DNA from: Streptomyces sp. SDr-06
Lineage (GTDB): Bacteria > Actinomycetota > Actinomycetes > Streptomycetales > Streptomycetaceae
Assembly (NCBI RefSeq): GCF_003324565.1
Contig: NZ_QOLA01000019.1
Coordinates: 1 to 64,000 of the forward strand
Direction: 5' to 3'
DNA length: 64,000 bases
The notes under the pieces: generated by a model
Databases searched by the model: none
Seen by the model: the letters and a program-made list of their open reading frames with translations, nothing else
What the model was told of the DNA's origin: nothing
Position numbers and translations under genes: made by a program
Shown: positions 28,543 to 36,506 of the stretch, piece by piece
Layout of the letters: the number at the start of each line of letters is the position of its first letter
Numbering within the stretch: the first letter of the stretch is position 1

Positions 28543-28615
28543 CGGTTAGCCTGCGCCGTGCGGCCGCGTGCCGCCCGCGCTCAGTACCGCCCGCTCCGCA
28601 CCCCTGGAAAGCCCT

Positions 28616-29575
28616 GTGCCCTCCGCCGACGAATCGGATGCTCCCGCCGCGCGAGGGGCTCGCCGTGCGCTCGGGCGGGGGCCTGGGGGTGCCTCCTCCG
28701 CCCCGCCCCCTCCCGTCGAGGCCCACCCCGTCGCCGAACCACCCGTCGGGACCGACCCCGCCGCCGAACAAGCCGGTGACGGCAGGTTCACCGTCCGGCT
28801 GGCCAACTTCGAGGGGCCCTTCGATCTGCTCCTCCAACTGATCTCCAAGCACAGGATGGACGTCACCGAGGTCGCCCTGTCCAAGGTCACCGACGAGTTC
28901 ATGGCGCACATCAGGGCCATGGGGCCGGACTGGGACCTGGACCAGACGACCGAGTTCCTCGTCGTCGCGGCCACCCTGCTCGACCTCAAGGCCGCCCGGC
29001 TGCTGCCCGCCGCCGAGGTGGAGGACGAGGCCGACCTCGCCCTCCTGGAGGCCCGAGACCTGCTGTTCGCGCGGCTGCTCCAGTACCGCGCGTACAAGCG
29101 CATCGCGGACATCTTCAGCGAGCGGCTCGACACGGAGGCGCGCCGGTATCCGCGCACCGTCGGCCTGGAGCCGCATCTCGCCGAGCTGCTGCCCGAGGTC
29201 GTCATCAGCATCGGCGCCGAGGGCTTCGCGAAGCTGGCCGTCAAGGCCATGCAGCCCAAGGCCAAGCCGCAGGTGTACGTCGACCACATCCACGCCCCGC
29301 TGGTGTCGGTGCGGGAGCAGGCCGAGATCGTGGTGGCGCGGCTGCGGGAGGCCGGGGAGGTCAGCTTCCGGGTGCTGGCCGAGGACGCCCCGGACACCCT
29401 CACGGTCGTCGCCCGCTTCCTGGCCCTCCTGGAGCTGTACCGCGAGAAGGCCGTCGCCCTGGACCAGGACGAGGCGCTGGGCGAGCTGGTGGTGCGCTGG
29501 AGCGGCGGGGAGGGCGACGGGGCGCCGACGGTGACCGACGAGTTCGACCGAGAGGTGACGGAGGAGAAGGCATGA
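28616..29575 (+). CDS. scpA: Segregation and condensation protein A (kleisin)
   Basis: This encodes 319 residues from GTG 28616, which has GGAAAG 6 nt upstream; GTG 28568 is an alternative adding 16 residues. After about 55 disordered Pro/Ala residues the kleisin begins at FTVRLANFEGPFDLLLQLIS and continues HRMDVTEVALSKVTDEFM, the ScpA N-terminal domain that binds the SMC neck. The C-terminal winged-helix part ends near VSFRVLAEDAPDTLTVVARF. ScpA links SMC heads with ScpB in the bacterial condensin. Its stop overlaps the scpB start (ATGA). Confidence 0.93.
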   Translation: MPSADESDAPAARGARRALGRGPGGASSAPPPPVEAHPVAEPPVGTDPAAEQAGDGRFTVRLANFEGPFDLLLQLISKHRMDVTEVALSKVTDEFMAHIRAMGPDWDLDQTTEFLVVAATLLDLKAARLLPAAEVEDEADLALLEARDLLFARLLQYRAYKRIADIFSERLDTEARRYPRTVGLEPHLAELLPEVVISIGAEGFAKLAVKAMQPKAKPQVYVDHIHAPLVSVREQAEIVVARLREAGEVSFRVLAEDAPDTLTVVARFLALLELYREKAVALDQDEALGELVVRWSGGEGDGAPTVTDEFDREVTEEKA

Positions 29576-30192
29576 CGGAGGAACTGGAGCTGAAGCCGGC
29601 CCTGGAAGCCGTCCTCATGGTCGTCGACGAGCCCGCCACCGAGGACCACCTCGCGAAGGTCCTGGAGCGGCCGCGGCGGGCCGTGGCGGACGCCCTGCGG
29701 GAGCTGGCCGACGAGTACACCGTCCAGGGCCGGGGATTCGAGCTGAGGCTCGTGGCGGGCGGCTGGCGGTTCTACAGCCGGGCCGCGTACGCGGACGCCG
29801 TCGAGGGCTTCGTCCTGGACGGCCAGCACGCCCGGCTCACCCAGGCGGCCCTGGAGACCCTCGCGGTCGTCGCCTACCGCCAGCCGGTGAGCCGCTCGCG
29901 GGTCTCGGCGGTGCGCGGGGTGAACTGCGACGGGGTCATGCGGACCCTGCTCCAGCGGGGTCTGGTCGACGAGGCGGGCACGGAACCCGAAACAGGTGCG
30001 ATCCTGTACAGGACGACGAACTACTTTCTGGAGCGGATGGGCCTGCGCGGCCTGGACGAGCTCCCGGAGCTCGCGCCCTTCCTCCCCGAGGCGGACGCGA
30101 TCGAAGCCGAGACGCTGGAGGGTGTGCCGTCGTTCGATCCGGACGCGCCCGACGCGCCGGAAACCCCCGCAGACGACAAGACGGAAATGTGA
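29572..30192 (+). CDS. scpB: Segregation and condensation protein B
   Basis: This encodes 206 residues with two winged-helix domains. The family signature LTQAALETLAVVAYRQPVSR and the following VRGVNCDGVMRTLLQRGLVD are clear, then LYRTTNYFLERMGLRGLDEL. ScpB dimers bind ScpA in the SMC-ScpAB condensin that organises replicated origins. ATG 29572 overlaps the scpA stop. The acidic tail of about 35 residues is an extension. The next gene starts within the stop codon, so parA to the pseudouridine synthase gene behaves like one operon. Confidence 0.94.
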   Translation: MTEELELKPALEAVLMVVDEPATEDHLAKVLERPRRAVADALRELADEYTVQGRGFELRLVAGGWRFYSRAAYADAVEGFVLDGQHARLTQAALETLAVVAYRQPVSRSRVSAVRGVNCDGVMRTLLQRGLVDEAGTEPETGAILYRTTNYFLERMGLRGLDELPELAPFLPEADAIEAETLEGVPSFDPDAPDAPETPADDKTEM

Positions 30193-31367
30193 TGCGAAGC
30201 AGCAGCGGCAGGAACAGCAGCGGAAACAACGGCGGGAGCCGTGGTGGCAACAGCGGCGGCCGCGGCAGCAGCAGTGGTGGCGCCGGCGGCCGGGGCGGCA
30301 ACCGCGGCGCCGGCGGCGGGCGCGACGGCCAGCGCCAGGGCGGCGGCCCGCGCCAGAGCGGCAGCGGCAAGCAGCGGCCCCCGCGTCCCGAGGAGCGCAC
30401 CTACGACGTGGGCGGCGGTTCCTCCGACGCTCCCCGCAGCGGCCGGGGCGCCTCGGCGCGCGGCGGCGCGAAGGGCGGCCCCAAGGCGCCCCAGGGCGGA
30501 ACGCCGGTGCGCCGCGGCCCGCACGGCCAGCGCCTCGGCGCCGCCCGCCCGCGCGAGCTCGACGCCAAGATCGAGCAGCGCAACCGCGACCGGTACGCGG
30601 ACAAGCCGGACGTGAAGACGCCCAAGACCTTCCCCGGCGCCGAGCAGGAGGGCGAGCGGCTGCAGAAGGTGCTCGCACGGGCCGGCATGGGCTCGCGCCG
30701 CGCCTGCGAGGAGCTGATCGAGCAGGCCCGCGTCGAGGTCAACGGCGAGATCGTGCTCGAACAGGGCAAGCGGGTCGACCCGGAGAAGGACGAGATCAAG
30801 GTGGACGGCCTCACCGTCGCCACCCAGTCGTACCTGTTCTTCGCGCTGAACAAGCCGGCCGGCGTCGTCTCCACCATGGAGGACCCGGACGGCCGCCAGT
30901 GCCTCGGTGACTACGTCACCAACCGCGAGACCCGGCTCTTCCACGTCGGCCGGCTCGACACCGAGACCGAGGGCATCATCCTGCTCACCAACCACGGCGA
31001 GCTGGCCCACCGTCTGACCCACCCCAAGTACGGCGTGAAGAAGACCTACCTGGCCGCCATCACGGGCCCGCTGCCGCGCGAGATCGGCAAGCGGCTCAAG
31101 GAGGGCATCCAGCTGGAGGACGGCTACGCGCGGGCCGACGCCTTCCGGGTCGTCCAGCAGACCGGCAAGAACTACCTCGTCGAGATCGAGCTGCACGAGG
31201 GCCGCAAGCACATCGTGCGCCGCATGATGGCGGAGGCCGGCTTCCCGGTCGAGAAGCTGGTGCGCGTCGCCTTCGGCCCGATCGGGCTCGGCGACCAGAA
31301 GTCCGGCTGGCTGCGCCGCCTCACCAACACCGAGGTCGGCATGCTGATGCGCGAGGTCGACCTGTAA
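30192..31367 (+). CDS. RluB/RsuA-family rRNA pseudouridine synthase with Gly/Ser-rich N-terminus
   Basis: This encodes 391 residues. Residues 1 to about 145 are Gly/Ser/Arg/Asn rich and disordered (GNNGGSRGGNSGGRGSSSGG). An S4 domain follows (RLQKVLARAGMGSRRACEEL, about 155-200). The synthase domain has the catalytic Asp in GRLDTETEGIILLTNHGELA near residue 254 and the closing HEGRKHIVRRMMAEAGFPVE. Family members make pseudouridine in 23S rRNA. The RGG-like extension may add RNA affinity. ATG 30192 overlaps the scpB stop; GTG 30189 is an alternative. Confidence 0.92.
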   Translation: MRSSSGRNSSGNNGGSRGGNSGGRGSSSGGAGGRGGNRGAGGGRDGQRQGGGPRQSGSGKQRPPRPEERTYDVGGGSSDAPRSGRGASARGGAKGGPKAPQGGTPVRRGPHGQRLGAARPRELDAKIEQRNRDRYADKPDVKTPKTFPGAEQEGERLQKVLARAGMGSRRACEELIEQARVEVNGEIVLEQGKRVDPEKDEIKVDGLTVATQSYLFFALNKPAGVVSTMEDPDGRQCLGDYVTNRETRLFHVGRLDTETEGIILLTNHGELAHRLTHPKYGVKKTYLAAITGPLPREIGKRLKEGIQLEDGYARADAFRVVQQTGKNYLVEIELHEGRKHIVRRMMAEAGFPVEKLVRVAFGPIGLGDQKSGWLRRLTNTEVGMLMREVDL

Positions 31368-31389
31368 AGGCCCCGGCCAACTCCCGCTG

Positions 31390-31432
31390 GGAGGAGCCCG
31401 GTTCCCGTGTCGCACGGGAGCCGGGCTCTTCC
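31390..31432 (+). terminator. 20-bp hairpin ending the parA-scpAB-pseudouridine synthase operon
   Basis: Arms 31390-31409 and 31413-31432 pair with two G-T wobbles and a TCG loop. A short CTTCC follows rather than a T run. It separates this operon from pnuC. Confidence 0.8.
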
Positions 31433-31454
31433 GCGTCCGCGCCCTTCCGCAACC

Positions 31455-31498
31455 TTGTGCGGCCGCCCGAACACCTTTATAGTCACAGTGACCATTAA
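31455..31498 (+). promoter_or_regulatory. pnuC promoter with overlapping palindrome (candidate NrtR operator)
   Basis: TTGTGC (31455-31460) and TATAGT (31478-31483) are 17 bases apart, a good housekeeping promoter. A palindrome centred on 31487, GTCAC-A-GTGAC inside TTTATAGTCACAGTGACC, spans 31476-31498. It covers the -10 box and runs into the AAGGAGG ribosome-binding site (31497-31503). The nrtR gene two genes downstream is the obvious candidate repressor. The position is ideal for repression; the identity of the protein is inferred. Confidence 0.68.
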
Positions 31499-31510
31499 GG
31501 AGGTGGGGGC

Positions 31511-32107
31511 GTGAGCCTCACCTGGACCGAGATCCTCGGCTTCGCGACCGGCGCGCTGTGCGTCTGGCTGGTGGCCCGGCAGCACATCGCCAACTGGCCG
31601 GTGGGACTCGCCAACAACGCGCTCTTCATCGCGCTGTTCCTCCGGTCCGGCCTGTACGCCGACGCCGGACTCCAGGTCGTCTTCATCGCCCTCGCCGCAT
31701 ACGGCTGGTGGACCTGGGCCCACGGGGGTGGATCAGGTCCCGGCGCGCTCGCGGTCCGGCGGACGACCCGCACCGAGTGGCGGTGGCTGCTCGCGGCGGG
31801 GGCGGTGGGGACCGTCGCGCTCACCTTCCTGCTCGGCGCGGCCACCGATTCGACCGTCCCGTTCTGGGACGCGCTGACCACCGCGCTCTCGCTCACGGCG
31901 ACGTACGGGCAGTGCGTCAAGCTCGTCGAGTCCTGGTGGCTGTGGATCGCGGCGGACGTGGTCTACATCCCGCTCTACGCCTACAAGGAGCTCTACCTGA
32001 CCTCGCTCCTGTACGCCGGATTCCTGACCCTGTGCCTGATCGGACTGCGCGGCTGGCGGCGCGAGCTCGCCGCCCGCCCGGCCCGCCTCGCGGAGGTGGC
32101 GGCATGA
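31511..32107 (+). CDS. pnuC: PnuC-family nicotinamide riboside transporter
   Basis: This encodes 198 residues with about seven hydrophobic segments. The PnuC pattern is seen in EILGFATGALCVWLVARQHI, then WPVGLANNALFIALFL and WWLWIAADVVYIPLYAYKEL. The last is the conserved W-x5-D-V-x4-Y-x3-K/L substrate region of the family. It should import nicotinamide riboside by facilitated diffusion driven by phosphorylation inside the cell. GTG 31511 has a near-perfect AAGGAGG. It overlaps nadR by 4 bases and heads the NAD-salvage operon. Confidence 0.92.
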   Translation: MSLTWTEILGFATGALCVWLVARQHIANWPVGLANNALFIALFLRSGLYADAGLQVVFIALAAYGWWTWAHGGGSGPGALAVRRTTRTEWRWLLAAGAVGTVALTFLLGAATDSTVPFWDALTTALSLTATYGQCVKLVESWWLWIAADVVYIPLYAYKELYLTSLLYAGFLTLCLIGLRGWRRELAARPARLAEVAA

Positions 32108-33186
32108 AGACGTACGAACACGGCCTGGTCCTCGGCAAGTTCTACCCGCCGCACGCCGGCCACCACCACCTGGTGCGCACCGCCGCCGACCGCTGCGAGC
32201 GGCTCACCGTGCTGGTCTGTGCGGCCTCCGTCGAGACGATCCCGCTGGCCGAGCGGGTCCAGTGGATGCGCGCGGCGCATCCGGACGCGCGGGTGGTGGG
32301 CGCGGTCGACGACATCGAGATGGACCTGAACGACCCCGCCATCTGGGACGCCCACCTGGCCGTCTTCAGGGGCGCGGTCCCCGAGCGCGTCGACGCGGTC
32401 TTCACCTCCGAGTCGTACGGCGACGAACTCGCCCGCCGCTTCGGCGCCGAGCACGTCCTCGTCGACCTCGACCGCACCCTGTTCCCGGTCTCCGGCACGG
32501 CCGTGCGCAAGGACCCGGTGGGCAGCTGGGACTTCCTCGAAGCGCCGGTCAAGGCCTGGCTGGCCCGGCGCGTGGTCGTGCTCGGCGCCGAGTCGACCGG
32601 CACCACCACGATGGCCCGCGCGCTCGCCGAGCACTACCGCGCGCGCGGCAGCGTGTGGGCGCGCACCCGGTGGGTCGCGGAGTACGGGCGGGAGTACAGC
32701 GAGGGCAAGCTGGCCGCGCTGCGCTCGCGCTGCCCGCAGGCCCAGTGGGAGGACGTCGAGTTCGGCTCGGACGAGTTCCCGGTGATCGCCGAGCGGCAGA
32801 ACGAACGCGAGAACCGGGCCGCGGGCCTCGGCTCGCCCGTGCTGTTCTGCGACACCGACTCCTTCGCCACCACCGTGTGGCACGAGCGCTACCTGGGCCG
32901 CCGCAGCCCGCGCGTCGAAGCCGTCGCCGACCGGGCCGCGGCCCACCACCTGTGGCTGCTCACCGGCCACGAGGGGGTGCCCTTCGAGGACGACGGGCTG
33001 CGCGACGGGGAGGAGCTGCGGCCCTGGATGACCGACCGGTTCCGGGCCGAACTGATCCGTACCAAAAGGGAGTTCATCGAGCTGCACGGGGCACACGAGG
33101 AACGGCTCGATGCCGCCGTCGCCGCTGTGGACGCGCTGCTCGACCGGGGCTGGGACCTCGCCGACCCGCTGCCGGAGCGACGATGA
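32104..33186 (+). CDS. nadR: NadR-like NMN adenylyltransferase / ribosylnicotinamide kinase
   Basis: This encodes 360 residues. The N-terminal nucleotidyltransferase domain has GKFYPPHAGHHHL at residues 11-23, a variant of the GxFxPxHxGH motif, and FPVSGTAVRKDP as the ISSTxxR-like end. The C-terminal kinase domain starts at LGAESTGTTTMARALAEHY near 160. The P-loop lysine expected after Gly is Thr here. EYGREYSEGK and LFCDTDSFATTVWHERYLG match the NadR kinase. It should convert nicotinamide riboside to NMN and NAD. ATG 32104 overlaps the pnuC stop. Unlike enterobacterial NadR it has no N-terminal HTH. Confidence 0.9.
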   Translation: MKTYEHGLVLGKFYPPHAGHHHLVRTAADRCERLTVLVCAASVETIPLAERVQWMRAAHPDARVVGAVDDIEMDLNDPAIWDAHLAVFRGAVPERVDAVFTSESYGDELARRFGAEHVLVDLDRTLFPVSGTAVRKDPVGSWDFLEAPVKAWLARRVVVLGAESTGTTTMARALAEHYRARGSVWARTRWVAEYGREYSEGKLAALRSRCPQAQWEDVEFGSDEFPVIAERQNERENRAAGLGSPVLFCDTDSFATTVWHERYLGRRSPRVEAVADRAAAHHLWLLTGHEGVPFEDDGLRDGEELRPWMTDRFRAELIRTKREFIELHGAHEERLDAAVAAVDALLDRGWDLADPLPERR

Positions 33187-33962
33187 CCACCGTCGGCCCC
33201 CGGGCCCGGGAGGGGGGCGCCCGGGGGCCGCGGGACAAGGCGCCCGAGGGGTACGACCCGTACGCCTTCGAGCCGTTCGCCGTCACCGTGGACCTGGCCG
33301 TCTTCACGGTCCGCGAGGGTGCCCTGCACGCGCTGCTCATCCGGCGCGGCCAGGAGCCGTACGCGGGAGCCTGGGCGCTGCCGGGCGGCTTCGTGCTGCC
33401 GCGCGAGTCCGCCGAGCTCGCGGCCCGGCGCGAACTGGCCGAGGAGACCGGGCTCGCGGACGACGTCGTGGCCCGGCTGCACCTGGAACAGCTGCGCACC
33501 TACAGCGAGCCGGACCGCGACCCCCGTATGCGGGTCGTGTCGGTCGCCTACACCGCGCTCGTGCCCGATCTGCCCGAGCCGCGCGGCGGCGGCGACGCGG
33601 CGCACGCCGAGTGGGTTCCCTTCGGCTCGTACGGCGACCTCGCCTTCGACCACGCCGACATCCTCGCCGACGCCCACGAGCGCGTCGGCGCCAAGCTGGA
33701 GTACTCCTGCCTCGCCACGTCGTTCTGCCCGCCCGAGTTCACCCTCGGCGAGCTGCGGCAGGTGTACGAGACGGTCTGGGGCACCGCCCTGGACCGCCCC
33801 AACTTCCGCCGCAAGGTCCTGGCCACGCCCGGCTTCGTCGAGCAGGTGACCGGCGCCTCGCGGCTGACCGGCGGCCGGGGCAAACCGGCCGCGCTCTACC
33901 GGGCGGGACCCGCCACCGCGCTGCACCCGCCCCTGATGCGCCCGGAGGGACGACAGACATGA
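33183..33962 (+). CDS. nrtR: NrtR-family Nudix-related transcriptional regulator of NAD metabolism
   Basis: This encodes 259 residues. A Nudix-like domain (ALLIRRGQEPYAGAWALPGG) has an intact-looking Nudix box from FVLPRESAELAARRELAEET (residues about 69-88). A C-terminal winged helix follows (FTLGELRQVYETVWGTALDR, NFRRKVLATPGFVE, about 185-235). This two-domain plan defines NrtR, which binds ADP-ribose or related NAD breakdown products and releases DNA. Most NrtRs have lost Nudix catalysis; whether this one has is not clear by eye. ATG 33183 overlaps the nadR stop. Its likely operator overlaps the pnuC promoter. Confidence 0.9.
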   Translation: MTTVGPRAREGGARGPRDKAPEGYDPYAFEPFAVTVDLAVFTVREGALHALLIRRGQEPYAGAWALPGGFVLPRESAELAARRELAEETGLADDVVARLHLEQLRTYSEPDRDPRMRVVSVAYTALVPDLPEPRGGGDAAHAEWVPFGSYGDLAFDHADILADAHERVGAKLEYSCLATSFCPPEFTLGELRQVYETVWGTALDRPNFRRKVLATPGFVEQVTGASRLTGGRGKPAALYRAGPATALHPPLMRPEGRQT

Positions 33963-34972
33963 ACCGTGCTGCGAAACAGACGGCGACCGGTGCCTTGATC
34001 GGGCTCGCGCTGGGGGACGCCCTCGGCTTCCCGACCGAGTTCAACGACGTGCCCGCGATCCTCACCAAGTGCGGGCCGTGGCGCGAGATGGCGCTGCCGA
34101 GCCCCGCGTTCGTCACCGACGACACCCAGATGACGCTCGCCCTCGGCCGCGGCATCCGCACCGCCATGGACAGCGGACTGCTCGGCCCGGCCCGGCTCGA
34201 AGGGCCCGTCCGCGAGGAGTTCGTCGACTGGTACCACTCGCCCGAGAACAACCGCGCCCCCGGCCGCACCTGCCTGGTGGCGTGCGCCAAGCTGGACAGC
34301 GGCCTTGTGTGGCAGGAGGCGAGCCAGCTCGGCTCCAAGGGCTGCGGCGCCAACATGCGGGTCGCGCCGGTCGGCCTGGTGCCGGGGCTCAGCGAGGAAC
34401 AGCGCGCGGGCGCCGCCCAGTTGCAGTCCGCGCTCACCCACGGCCACCCCACCGCGCTCGCCGCCTCCGACCTCACCGCGCGGGCCGTGTACCTGCTCGC
34501 CCAGGGCGCGGACCCGATGGGCCTGGTCGGCCAGCTGCGCTCGTACGCGTACGAGAACCGGGTCCGCTACCACGAGCGCTGGCTCGGCGACCTGTGGACG
34601 CGTGCGCAGGACCCGACCCCCGGCCACTTCATCGCACGCGGCTGGGACGAGTGCCTGGACGCGCTCGACCGGGTGCTCAAGGCGCTCCGCACCCCCTCGC
34701 CCGAGACCGACCCCTGCCTGGAGACCGGCGACGGGTGGATCGCGGAGGAGGCCTTCGCCACGGCCCTGCTCTGCTTCCTGCTCTTCCCCGACGAGCCCCT
34801 CACGGCCCTGCGCCGCGCGGCCTGCACCCAGGGCGACTCGGACTCCATCGCCTGCCTGGCCGGCGCGTTCGCGGGCGCCCACCTGGGGGCGGCGGCCTGG
34901 CCCAAGGAGTGGGCCGAGCGCATCGAGTACCGCAGCGAACTCCTGACCCTGGGGGCCCTCTGGGATGCTTGA
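33959..34972 (+). CDS. ADP-ribosylglycohydrolase family protein (DraG/ARH-like)
   Basis: This encodes 337 residues. ALIGLALGDALGFPTEF opens the all-helical fold. FVTDDTQMTLAL near residue 53 gives the first metal-binding DD/T cluster, and TQGDSDSIACLAGAFAGA near 290 gives the second (usually D-x-D-S/T). GSKGCGANMRVAPVGL near 125 is the family's G-N-G-A/S-x-M-R segment. Members remove ADP-ribose from proteins, DNA or small molecules using magnesium. It is the fourth gene of the pnuC-nadR-nrtR operon, joined by an ATGA overlap. That ties release of ADP-ribose to NAD resynthesis and to the NrtR signal. Confidence 0.9.
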   Translation: MNRAAKQTATGALIGLALGDALGFPTEFNDVPAILTKCGPWREMALPSPAFVTDDTQMTLALGRGIRTAMDSGLLGPARLEGPVREEFVDWYHSPENNRAPGRTCLVACAKLDSGLVWQEASQLGSKGCGANMRVAPVGLVPGLSEEQRAGAAQLQSALTHGHPTALAASDLTARAVYLLAQGADPMGLVGQLRSYAYENRVRYHERWLGDLWTRAQDPTPGHFIARGWDECLDALDRVLKALRTPSPETDPCLETGDGWIAEEAFATALLCFLLFPDEPLTALRRAACTQGDSDSIACLAGAFAGAHLGAAAWPKEWAERIEYRSELLTLGALWDA

Positions 34973-34975
34973 TCC

Positions 34976-35128
34976 ATGATCGAACTCCATACCGCCGACC
35001 TCGCACCCGCGCTCGCCGACCAGCACGCCGCCCTGGACGAGGCGCGGGCCCGCTCGCTACTGCCCGGCGCGCCCACCGGACACGACGCGCTGCACGACTT
35101 CGTCGTGCGCGTCCGCATCGAGCGCTGA
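34976..35128 (+). CDS. Possible 50-residue protein ending the NAD-salvage operon
   Basis: An ATG 3 bases after the ADP-ribosylglycohydrolase stop opens a 50-codon frame starting MIELHTADLAPALADQHAAL and ending DFVVRVRIER. Spacing and direction fit a last operon gene, and the third codon positions are mostly G or C. I recognise no domain. It overlaps the convergent nucleotidyltransferase gene by 72 bases, so one of the two ends may be misjudged. It could also be a remnant of a longer gene. Confidence 0.4.
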   Translation: MIELHTADLAPALADQHAALDEARARSLLPGAPTGHDALHDFVVRVRIER

Positions 35129-35806
35129 CGCGCGGCGCGCGCGGAACAGGAAGTCCGCCACCCGGGCCCGGTCGGGTTCGCGCGGCAGCGGTGTGGTCCT
35201 GGCCGCCTCGTCGGACTCGGCGGCCAGGCGGGCCATCCGGGCCTCCACCTCGGGCCAGGCCACCTCGCCCCGCTTCACCGCGAGCAGCCGCTCGCGCTCG
35301 GCGCCGACGTCGATCGTGAGCACGCCGGTGCGCAACAGATCGCGGCAGCTCGTCAGCAGCCGCAGCAGATGCATGGCGTGCTTCCACCGCGGCGCGCCGT
35401 ACCGGCGCACATCGGCGTCGAGCTTCCTGCGCTGGCCGAGCGCGTACCGGGCGAAGGTCTCGTGGGCCCGCCGGGACAGGAACGCCTCGCGCAGCGCCAG
35501 GAGTTCCCGCCCAGTCTCGTCGGCGTACTCGACCAGCGGGGAGTGCAGGCACTCCAGGACGTTCGGGTTGGCGCGCAGGGCCAGCTCGCAGAACCGCTCC
35601 AGCTCCCAGCTGAACTGCTCGTCCGCCGGGCCCTCGACATGCGTCGGGGGCTTCTCGAAGCGCCAGAACAGCGGTGTCGGCGCGAGGTAGACCCCGCGCA
35701 CGTCGGTGTCGCTGTCCGCGGTCGCGAGGCCGAAGGCGCGCGAGCCCATGACACAGGAGTAGACGGTGTGGCGTGCGACGAGCTCCTCGGGTGTCATGCC
35801 GCCCAT
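35057..35806 (-). CDS. RlaP/YcgL-type predicted nucleotidyltransferase
   Basis: This encodes 249 residues of the DNA polymerase beta superfamily. GSRAFGLATADSDTDVRG near residues 21-38 is the GS...DxD catalytic motif. GVYLAPTPLFWRFEKPPTHV and WELERFCELALRANPNVLEC follow the RlaP family pattern; members are linked to RNA repair in some bacteria, but no ligase partner is present here. ATG 35806 gives MGGMTPEEL; ATG 35797 is the alternative. The 3' end overlaps the possible 50-residue gene on the other strand. It is not obviously part of a toxin-antitoxin pair. Confidence 0.83.
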   Translation of the reverse strand: MGGMTPEELVARHTVYSCVMGSRAFGLATADSDTDVRGVYLAPTPLFWRFEKPPTHVEGPADEQFSWELERFCELALRANPNVLECLHSPLVEYADETGRELLALREAFLSRRAHETFARYALGQRRKLDADVRRYGAPRWKHAMHLLRLLTSCRDLLRTGVLTIDVGAERERLLAVKRGEVAWPEVEARMARLAAESDEAARTTPLPREPDRARVADFLFRARRASALDADAHDEVVQRVVSGGRAGQ

Positions 35807-35815
35807 GCTCGCCGC

Positions 35816-36271
35816 TCAGGGCAGCAGAATCGAATCCTTGTCGACGGTGATCTGCCGCGCGGGCAGCGGGCGCGGGGCCGGACCGCCTGCCACCGAGGCG
35901 TCCGCGACGCGGTACTTGCTGCCGTGGCAGGGGCAGTTGATGGTGCCGCCCGACACGCTGGTGACGGTGCAGCCCTGGTGGGTGCAGACCGCCGAGAAGC
36001 CCTTGAAGGTGCCCGCCTCCGGCTGGGTGACGACGATCTTCTGCTCCGCGAAGACCTTGCCGCCGCCGACCGGGATGTCGGTTGTCCTGCCGAGGACCTG
36101 TCCGGACCGGGCGGGCGGGTTGGACCCGCCCGGCGCGGAGGCCGCGGTGCCGCTCGGGGCACTGGGGGAGGGCGTCGGACCACCGCCGCCCCCGGACTTC
36201 GAACAACCCGCGAGCGCCGCCGCGCCCGCCGCGGCCACGAGTACCATCCTGCGGCTGTTGACTGCGTCCAT
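35816..36271 (-). CDS. Rieske [2Fe-2S] lipoprotein
   Basis: This encodes 151 residues. The signal peptide has a Tat-like SRRMVLV and the lipobox LAGC, so the mature protein should be exported folded and lipid anchored. A Ser/Pro/Gly linker follows. The Rieske cluster ligands are CTHQGC near residue 95 and CPCHGS near 112, with the usual Cys-x-His and Cys-x2-His ligands plus the disulfide Cys pair. Small proteins of this type are common in streptomycetes and their redox partner is unknown. ATG 36271 is preferred to 36274 from spacing to GAGGAG. Confidence 0.9.
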   Translation of the reverse strand: MDAVNSRRMVLVAAAGAAALAGCSKSGGGGGPTPSPSAPSGTAASAPGGSNPPARSGQVLGRTTDIPVGGGKVFAEQKIVVTQPEAGTFKGFSAVCTHQGCTVTSVSGGTINCPCHGSKYRVADASVAGGPAPRPLPARQITVDKDSILLP

Positions 36272-36351
36272 CATGTGCTCCTCACGTCGTCATGGCGGAC
36301 GTGAGGGGCCACGGTGCGCCGTCCCTCACGCCGAACGCGCGGCCCTCACGC

Positions 36352-36389
36352 CGTACGTCCGGACGCCGTGCCGGCCCTTCGGACGTACG
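36352..36389. repeat. Inverted repeat CGTACGTCCG ... CGGACGTACG
   Basis: Perfect 10-base arms (36352-36361 and 36380-36389) with an 18-base spacer lie about 80 bases upstream of the Rieske gene and downstream of the leftward DUF952 gene. It may be a terminator for DUF952 or an operator for the Rieske gene. Confidence 0.55.
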
Positions 36390-36506
36390 CGCCGCGGGAG
36401 CATCCTCGCGCCGGACGCCCGCGACACGAAGCACCGACGAGGGGAGTTCCCGCACGTTCCCTCCAACGTGCCGGGGGTGTCGGGGGCGGTGACAGGCACA
36501 CCGGGG

